Of a stretch of DNA of 9,840 nt, positions 5,001 to 9,840 are shown piece after piece. This DNA comes from Syntrophorhabdaceae bacterium PtaU1.Bin034 (lineage in GTDB: Bacteria; Desulfobacterota_G; Syntrophorhabdia; Syntrophorhabdales; WCHB1-27), in the NCBI GenBank assembly GCA_002067405.1, contig MVRP01000155.1, positions 1 to 9,840 on the forward strand. Reading direction: 5' to 3'. A program made the translations under genes and the position numbers. The notes beneath the pieces are model-generated. The model searched no databases and was not told the origin of the DNA. It was given only the letters and a program-made list of their open reading frames with translations. The number at the start of each line of letters is the position of its first letter. Position 1 is the stretch's first letter.

Positions 5001-7628
5001 ATGAACGACAGGTGGCATGAGCAGGAGTCGCGGGTGGTGCTTGAGGCGGTCGGCTCTGACAGAGAGGGTCTGAGAAGTGAAGAGGCGACCCGGAGGCTCC
5101 GGGAATACGGGCCCAACAGGCTGGTGGAAAAGCCGGGAAAAAGCATTGCCGTAATGTTCCTCGATCAGTTCAAGGACTTCATGATACTGATCCTTTTGGC
5201 CGCAGCCGCTGTGGCGGGCATCATCGGAGAGATCACCGACACCTTCGTTATCATTGCGATCGTCATTGCAAATGCCGTCATCGGTTTCATCCAGGAATAC
5301 AGGGCAGAAAAGGCCATGGAAGCATTGAAGGCAATGGCAACCCCGCAGGCCACTGTAATAAGGGACGGATCGACGAGAAAGGTAGCTTCGACCGACATCG
5401 TTCCCGGAGACGTGGTCGCCCTTGAAGCTGGCGCCTTTGTGCCGGCAGACATGCGCCTTATCGAAGTGGCTCAGCTTCAGGTGAACGAGGCAGCGCTCAC
5501 GGGGGAATCCCTGCCCGTTGAAAAGCAGACCCACGTGATCAGCGGCCCGGAACTGACCGTCGGGGACAGGGTCAATATGGCCTACAAAGGGACCGTCGTC
5601 ACGTATGGAAGGGGGCTGGGCGTGGTTGTTGGGACTGCCATGAACACGGAGCTTGGCAGGATCGCGACCATGCTCCAAGAGGAGCAGGAAATGAAGACGC
5701 CCCTCCAGAAGAGACTGGCCGTGTTCGGGAAACGCCTGGCCCTCGTGGTCCTTGTTATTTGCGCGTTTGTCTTCGGCATCGGTGTTCTGAGAGGGGAAAT
5801 GCCCCTGCTCATGCTCCTGACCGCTATTTCACTGGCAGTAGCAGCTATCCCGGAGGCCCTTCCCGCGGTCATTACCATTTCTCTTGCCCTGGGTGCCAAG
5901 AAAATGGTGAAAAAGAACGCACTGGTGCGAAAGCTGCCCGCCGTTGAGACCTTGGGATCCGTTACTTATGTATGTTCCGACAAGACAGGCACCCTCACCC
6001 AAAACCGGATGACCGTCGAAGAGGTCTATATGAACGGAAAGATCTACCGCGGAACCGATCCGGAAGTAGGCAGGGCCAAATATCTCCTGCATGCTCTTGC
6101 CTTAAGCAATGATGCGGTAATCGATGATCAGGGGAATGTGGTGGGAGACCCGACGGAGACCGCCCTTCTCGTATGCGCCAGGGGCCACGGGTGTAAAAAG
6201 GAAGTGGTCGGGAAGGACCTTCCCCGGGTGGCAGAGATCCCCTTTGATTCAGAGAGGAAATGCATGACCACCTTCCACCGGCTTTCCTCCGGCAGTTACG
6301 TTTCCTTTACCAAGGGCGCGGCCGACAGCCTTCTTGCAGTCGCCGTTACCGAGACGGGCGGGAATGGGGGTGAGTCGCCGAAGAAGGACGAGATACTGAA
6401 AGTGAGCGAAGAGATGGCAGGGAGAGGGCTTCGCGTTCTTTGTCTCGCGATGAGAGAATGGGAGAAATACCCGGACAGCATGGCGTGCAACGTGGTGGAG
6501 GATAAGCTGACTGCCCTCGGCCTGGTGGGTCTCATGGATCCGCCCAGAGAAGAGGTGAAGGAAGCAGTGTCCGTCTGCAAGACGGCAGGAATCCGGCCGG
6601 TAATGATCACAGGAGACCATCCCTTGACTGCAAAGGTCATCGCCCGGCGGATCGGGATCATGGAAGACGGCACCCATCTGAGCGTGATGACCGGCCAGGA
6701 TATGGACAAGCTCTCTGACGAAGAGTTCGAAAGAAGGGTGGATGAGATCAGGGTCTATGCCCGCGTCGCGCCGGAGCAGAAGCTGAAGATCGTGAAGGCC
6801 CTTCAGGCCAAGGGTCAGTTCGTGGCAATGACAGGTGACGGGGTCAACGACGCGCCCGCGCTGAAGAGGGCGGACATCGGGGTGGCTATGGGCATTACCG
6901 GGACGGATGTCTCTAAAGAGGCGGCGGACATGATCCTCCTGGACGACAATTTCGCCACCATTGTCCGTGCCATAAGGGAGGGGCGGAAGATCTACGACAA
7001 TGTGAGGAAGTTCATCAGGTATCTTCTGACGACGAACTCCGGTGAGATCTGGACACTCTTCCTCGCTCAGATTATCGGACTGCCCGTACCGCTCCTGCCC
7101 ATCCATATACTCTGGGTAAACCTGGTCACCGACAGCCTGCCTGCCCTTGCCCTTTCGGTAGAACCTGCGGAGGAGGACGTGATGAAGCGTGCCCCAAGGC
7201 ATCCGAAGGAGAGCATCTTTGCCCACGGACTTGGCATTCAGGCGTTGTGGGTGGGTCTCCTCATGGCAGGTCTCGTGCTCGGTGTTCAGGCGACCGCTCT
7301 CTATAACAGGATCGAACACTGGCAGACAATGGTCTTCACCGTATTGTGCCTTACCCAGTTCGGCAGCGCCCTTGCCGTACGTTCGGAACGAAGATCCCTC
7401 TTCAGCCTGGGGCTTTTTTCCAATCCTGCCCTTTTCGGTGCCATTGTCATCTCGTTCGCGCTTCAGATGGCCGTCGTCTATATTCCGGCGCTGCGCCCTA
7501 TTTTTCACACCCAGCCTTTAACGCTCCCGGAGCTCCTGCTATGCGTCGTTGTCTCTTCGGTTGTCTTTTTTGGAATGGAACTGGAGAAAATCTTCAGGAG
7601 GAAGTGTGAGGGCAGGACGACGCTATAG
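5001..7628 (+). CDS. P2-type cation-transporting P-type ATPase (Ca2+/Mn2+ exporter type)
   Basis: The protein is 875 aa from the ATG at 5001, with GGAGGA at 4991-4996; upstream in-frame starts lie inside the riboswitch and are rejected. It pumps cations across the inner membrane by forming a phospho-aspartate. Visible in order: cation ATPase N-domain (1-55), M1-M2 (about 58-95), actuator TGES (167-170), M4 PEALP (284-288), phosphorylation motif DKTGT (D327), nucleotide-binding KGA (K438), DPPR (513-516), TGDH (537-540), TGDGVNDAP (611-619), M5 with N679 and E682, M6 NLVTD (N707, D711), and further helices to 860. The M5 N..E and M6 N..TD residues resemble both SERCA ion sites, while M4 has PEALP instead of PEGLP. 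Ca2+ or Mn2+ is the likely cargo; the Mn2+-type riboswitch upstream favours Mn2+ export, by inference. Confidence 0.93.
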   Translation: MNDRWHEQESRVVLEAVGSDREGLRSEEATRRLREYGPNRLVEKPGKSIAVMFLDQFKDFMILILLAAAAVAGIIGEITDTFVIIAIVIANAVIGFIQEYRAEKAMEALKAMATPQATVIRDGSTRKVASTDIVPGDVVALEAGAFVPADMRLIEVAQLQVNEAALTGESLPVEKQTHVISGPELTVGDRVNMAYKGTVVTYGRGLGVVVGTAMNTELGRIATMLQEEQEMKTPLQKRLAVFGKRLALVVLVICAFVFGIGVLRGEMPLLMLLTAISLAVAAIPEALPAVITISLALGAKKMVKKNALVRKLPAVETLGSVTYVCSDKTGTLTQNRMTVEEVYMNGKIYRGTDPEVGRAKYLLHALALSNDAVIDDQGNVVGDPTETALLVCARGHGCKKEVVGKDLPRVAEIPFDSERKCMTTFHRLSSGSYVSFTKGAADSLLAVAVTETGGNGGESPKKDEILKVSEEMAGRGLRVLCLAMREWEKYPDSMACNVVEDKLTALGLVGLMDPPREEVKEAVSVCKTAGIRPVMITGDHPLTAKVIARRIGIMEDGTHLSVMTGQDMDKLSDEEFERRVDEIRVYARVAPEQKLKIVKALQAKGQFVAMTGDGVNDAPALKRADIGVAMGITGTDVSKEAADMILLDDNFATIVRAIREGRKIYDNVRKFIRYLLTTNSGEIWTLFLAQIIGLPVPLLPIHILWVNLVTDSLPALALSVEPAEEDVMKRAPRHPKESIFAHGLGIQALWVGLLMAGLVLGVQATALYNRIEHWQTMVFTVLCLTQFGSALAVRSERRSLFSLGLFSNPALFGAIVISFALQMAVVYIPALRPIFHTQPLTLPELLLCVVVSSVVFFGMELEKIFRRKCEGRTTL

Positions 7629-7746
7629 GGCCGAAGCGGCAAAAGAGAAGGCCGGGAAAAGGTGGAAGCTCACGGGCTTGTAGTTGTATTATAGGTGTAT
7701 TGGACGGCTTCACCAGTGAAATAGACGAATCAAGGGAGGGAATACT
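7629..7746 (+). other. Short intergenic region before the dipeptidase gene
   Basis: A possible -10 box TATTAT (7687-7692) has no convincing -35 partner. No terminator hairpin with a T-run follows the ATPase gene. The SD AGGGAGG of the next gene is at 7733-7739. Confidence 0.3.
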
Positions 7747-8517
7747 ATGAAACGGAAAATATCTCTTTTAGCTCTGGTGCTGGGCCTGGTTTTTGTGCCC
7801 CTCTTCTCGTACCCTGCGATCGGTCACGCTGAAGGGAATCGGCCGGCAGGGTTTGTCGACGTGAAGGATGTGGTACCTTCGGTGCTCCTCGACGTAAGAT
7901 ACTTCACCGCGCACAATTTTGTGGGAACAAAGGTTGACGGGTATAATGCCCCGAAATGCATTCTTACGAGAAAAGCTGCCGAGGCGCTTGGCGGGGTTCA
8001 GAAGGACCTCGAACCGTTTCGCCTTTCCTTAAAGATATATGACTGTTATCGGCCGCAGAAAGCGGTGGCCCATTTTGTCAGGTGGGCGAAGGATATAGAA
8101 GACACAAAAACGAAAAAGGAGTTTTATCCTACCATTGATAAAAGGAATCTCTTCCGGGACGGCTATATTGCCGAGAAATCGGGTCACAGCAGGGGGAGCA
8201 CAGTAGACCTCACCGTGGTTGCCATGCCTCCCGGTGACCAGGAAACGTATACACCCGGCCAACTGTCGGCGTGCTACCTGCCGACAGACAAGCGTTTTCG
8301 GGATAACAGCATTGACATGGGCACGGGGTTTGATTGTTTCCATGAACTGGCCCACACGGCAAACGGTCAGGTGGGTGTCACGCAGCGGCTTCACCGGCTC
8401 TTGCTGAAAACGCTGATGGAAAAGCACGGTTTCGTCAATTACGACAAAGAATGGTGGCATTTTACCCTGAAAGACGAGCCGTTCCCCGACACGTATTTTG
8501 ATTTTCCCGTGGAATGA
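7747..8517 (+). CDS. Exported M15D (VanX/DdpX-like) D-alanyl-D-alanine dipeptidase
   Basis: This zinc peptidase should hydrolyse D-Ala-D-Ala, acting outside the inner membrane in peptidoglycan turnover or nutrient salvage. The protein is 256 aa. Residues 1-28 are a signal peptide (KRK, a hydrophobic core, cleavage after GHA). VanX-family marks are present: YRPQKA (R102), SGHSRGSTVDLT (H147, D154 as zinc ligands), and EWWHF (catalytic E235, zinc ligand H238). DVRYFTAHNFVG near the mature N-terminus is also typical. The SD AGGGAGG (7733-7739) is 7 bases from the ATG. There is no VanHA or vanRS-type neighbour, so glycopeptide resistance is not suggested. D-Ala-D-Ala or related wall fragments are the likely substrates; the exact specificity is inferred. 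Confidence 0.92.
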   Translation: MKRKISLLALVLGLVFVPLFSYPAIGHAEGNRPAGFVDVKDVVPSVLLDVRYFTAHNFVGTKVDGYNAPKCILTRKAAEALGGVQKDLEPFRLSLKIYDCYRPQKAVAHFVRWAKDIEDTKTKKEFYPTIDKRNLFRDGYIAEKSGHSRGSTVDLTVVAMPPGDQETYTPGQLSACYLPTDKRFRDNSIDMGTGFDCFHELAHTANGQVGVTQRLHRLLLKTLMEKHGFVNYDKEWWHFTLKDEPFPDTYFDFPVE

Positions 8518-8610
8518 CACACCAAAGCAACTCCGGGATCGACTGCTGGCCGGGTTGAAACGCTTTCCCGAGGGACACAGACTACTGGTAACAGGATAAA
8601 CTGATGAAAG

Positions 8611-8647
8611 GGTCGCCATCAGGAGCGGCACCTTTGTGGAGGCGACC
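8611..8647 (+). promoter_or_regulatory. Inverted repeat overlapping the SD of the Tyr/Pro-rich gene
   Basis: GGTCGCC (8611-8617) and GGCGACC (8641-8647) form a perfect 7-bp inverted repeat with a 23-base loop. The right arm ends directly before the ATG at 8648 and covers the last two bases of the SD GGAGG (8638-8642). In mRNA this stem could limit ribosome access. It may also be chance. Confidence 0.35.
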
Positions 8648-9091
8648 ATGAACGCTTCACGGATCATGTTCATTTCTATCCTTGCCTTATCCCCTCTATG
8701 GGGTCCGGGATGTGCGTCCTATTATGACGGTTATGATTACTATCGGAACTACGCTTCCGGTTACTACACGTCATCCTCCTACCCCTATTACCCCGGCTCC
8801 TACTATCCTTTCGGCTTCACCTTTTACTACGGTCCTTCCGGATATTACCGTTATCGCGGGCCCTATTATAGTCCATACGGCCGGCCGGCCCCGGGTCCGT
8901 ACGGACCTTACCGCCCCTATGCGAGGCCTTATCCTGGACCTTATATGAGGCCGTACCCCGGCGGACCATACACACGACCACACCCGGCATACCCGGGTCC
9001 CTACGTGAGACCGCACCCGGGTCCGTCGAAACCTTATGCCGGACCCTACACCAGGCCCCACACCGGACCTTCCTACAGACCCCGCGGTTGA
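8648..9091 (+). CDS. Tyr/Pro/Gly-rich predicted exported protein, possibly a lipoprotein
   Basis: The protein is 147 aa from ATG 8648, with SD GGAGG (8638-8642) 5 bases away; an upstream in-frame GTG at 8636 lies within the SD and is rejected. Residues 1-21 form a signal sequence ending LSPLWGPGC; Cys22 could be lipidated, but the lipobox is atypical (Gly at -3, Pro at -2). The mature part has extreme composition: 33 tyrosines in the 147 residues, first as YY pairs (residues 25-75), then as degenerate G-P-Y-x-R-P-x-P units (residues 79-143). No enzyme domain is seen. Such proteins are usually surface or envelope-associated and disordered. It follows the dipeptidase gene by 130 bases on the same strand. 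Function is unknown. Confidence 0.75.
   Translation: MNASRIMFISILALSPLWGPGCASYYDGYDYYRNYASGYYTSSSYPYYPGSYYPFGFTFYYGPSGYYRYRGPYYSPYGRPAPGPYGPYRPYARPYPGPYMRPYPGGPYTRPHPAYPGPYVRPHPGPSKPYAGPYTRPHTGPSYRPRG
8882..9076 (+). repeat. Degenerate GPYxRPxP-coding repeats
   Basis: This stretch encodes at least five imperfect copies of a G-P-Y-x-R-P motif followed by Y/H-P-G (for example GPYMRPYPG, GPYTRPHP, GPYVRPHPG, GPYTRPHTG). Codons vary between copies (ggacct, ggtccc, ggaccc), so the repeats are old or under protein-level selection, not recent tandem duplication. Confidence 0.7.
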
Positions 9092-9155
9092 TCTTGCGAG
9101 GAAGTCTGAGGTCTACGCATTCGTTTCAACTGAAGCTCCTTGAGGGGCAGGCGGG
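9092..9155. other. Convergent intergenic gap
   Basis: These 64 bases separate the ends of two convergent genes. A weak hairpin, GCTCC-TTGA-GGGGC (9135-9148), with a G-U pair, is visible. No T-tract follows, so termination here is unproven. Confidence 0.25.
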
Positions 9156-9840
9156 CTACATCCAATAGTTGAAGAGGTTGAAAATGAATTGCTTTGTCCT
9201 TTCAATGAGCGGGCGTTGAGCCCATTCCTCGGGGAGTATCCGATTCGATTCGGCGATATCCTCCTCGAAGCTCGATTCCATTTTTTTTGCAAATTTGCGG
9301 CTCAAAATAACTGCGTTAATCTCGTCGTTGCTCACGAAACTCCACAATTCAAGATTTGTTGAACCGATGGTTGACCAGATGCCGTCGACCACCATGCTCT
9401 TTGAATGAAGCACGGTTCCCGAGCGCTCGTACAGTTTCACGCCTGCTTTCAGGAGCTCGCCGTAATGCCATCTTCCTGCCTGACGCACGATGGCATGATC
9501 CGTGTATTCCGGAAGAATGATCTGAACGTCGACCCCCCGCTTCGCCGCATCGGTGAGGGCCTGCATCATCTGATCATCCGGCGCGAAATAAGATTGGGTC
9601 ATGCGGATAGATCTTGTTGCGTGCGCCACGGCAGAGACATACATCATGTAGGTCGTCCTATTCATGTATCCCGGTGTGCTGCCTACCACCTGCACAATCT
9701 GGTCCCCCATCCTTCCCACCTCCGGAAAGTAGTTGCCTGAAGAGAGAGGTGGGCCGCCCTGATGACTCCATGTGGCGAGAAAGAGTTTTTGAAACTCGGC
9801 GACCACAGGGCCCTCGATCATGACATGAGTGTCACGCCAG
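9156..9840 (-). CDS. Phospholipase D-family protein, cardiolipin synthase-like (C-terminal half, cut by window edge)
   Basis: The frame stays open past the ATG at 9821 to the right edge, and the preceding codons read W-R-D-T-H-V, continuous with MIEGPVVAEFQ. This is the usual WRDTHV-IEGP segment after the first HKD motif of cardiolipin synthases, so the gene extends beyond the window and the ATG at 9821 is internal. The second HKD motif is intact (HSKSMVVDGIWSTIGSTNL: H, K, D, then GSxN), as are SYFAPDDQM and GVDVQIILP upstream of it. Cardiolipin synthase condenses two phosphatidylglycerols at the inner membrane. The C-terminus (PLIERTKQFIFNLFNYWM) is amphipathic. About 228 residues are visible, roughly half the usual length. 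Another PLD-superfamily phosphatidyltransferase is the main alternative. Confidence 0.88.
   Translation of the reverse strand, partial: WRDTHVMIEGPVVAEFQKLFLATWSHQGGPPLSSGNYFPEVGRMGDQIVQVVGSTPGYMNRTTYMMYVSAVAHATRSIRMTQSYFAPDDQMMQALTDAAKRGVDVQIILPEYTDHAIVRQAGRWHYGELLKAGVKLYERSGTVLHSKSMVVDGIWSTIGSTNLELWSFVSNDEINAVILSRKFAKKMESSFEEDIAESNRILPEEWAQRPLIERTKQFIFNLFNYWM

Noticed and set aside
4899..5678. 259-codon minus-strand ORF over the riboswitch and ATPase start
   Set aside because: It is antisense to the ATPase N-terminus, His/Gly/Arg-rich, and covers a structured leader. It is a shadow frame.
6249..7508. Long 419-codon minus-strand ORF
   Set aside because: It lies entirely antisense within the P-type ATPase, has His/Arg/Gly-rich non-globular composition and no SD; all ATPase motifs are in the plus frame.
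8882..9076. CRISPR-like or tandem DNA repeat array
   Set aside because: The repetition is at the protein level (GPYxRPxP) with variable codons and spacing inside an open frame; there are no uniform repeats or spacers.
1..9840. Mobile element, prophage or defence island
   Set aside because: No transposase, integrase, tRNA, terminal inverted repeats or target duplications were seen. The genes are housekeeping or envelope types.

Overview
The window is a stretch of ordinary, chromosome-like bacterial DNA. It is moderately GC-rich, with good Shine-Dalgarno (SD) sites before most genes. The gene mix is ThyX, a SfsA protein fused to a DUF123 nuclease domain, a P2-type cation ATPase, an exported VanX-like dipeptidase and a Tyr/Pro-rich outer-envelope protein. 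By family knowledge only, this mix would fit a Gram-negative anaerobe of the former Deltaproteobacteria (for example the Syntrophorhabdus or Geobacter side). No rRNA, tRNA, CRISPR array, transposase or phage gene was seen.

Left part (1-2887), mostly minus strand. A 21-codon tail of a plus-strand gene ends at 66 and converges on thyX. Reading leftward on the minus strand there are four genes: a two-domain hypothetical (2887-2171) with its own sigma70-like promoter; an XRE-type regulator fused to a degenerate class III nucleotide-cyclase domain (2023-1298); a small two-helix membrane protein with a C-terminal zinc-ribbon-like Cys pattern (1281-913); and thyX (878-150). The last three are separated by short gaps and look like one operon. 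A 15-bp palindrome lies upstream of the XRE-cyclase gene and is an operator candidate.

Middle part (3206-7628), plus strand. A small unknown gene appears split by a one-base frameshift near 3470. It is followed, with almost no gap, by the SfsA-DUF123 fusion. Next comes an extended -10 promoter, a leader that reads as a yybP-ykoY (Mn2+) riboswitch, and a strong intrinsic terminator whose U-tract abuts the SD of a P2-type cation ATPase. This is the clearest regulatory system in the window: a metal-sensing attenuator controlling a metal-export pump.

Right part (7747-9840). A secreted M15D (VanX-like) D-Ala-D-Ala dipeptidase is followed by a Tyr/Pro/Gly-rich predicted exported protein with degenerate G-P-Y-x-R-P repeats. 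Converging from the right edge is the C-terminal half of a phospholipase D/cardiolipin synthase gene, cut by the window end.

The most unusual items are the XRE plus degenerate-cyclase fusion heading the thyX operon, the riboswitch-ATPase unit, the SfsA-DUF123 two-nuclease fusion and the apparent frameshift. Each is an arrangement of known families; I do not see a clearly new multi-gene system.
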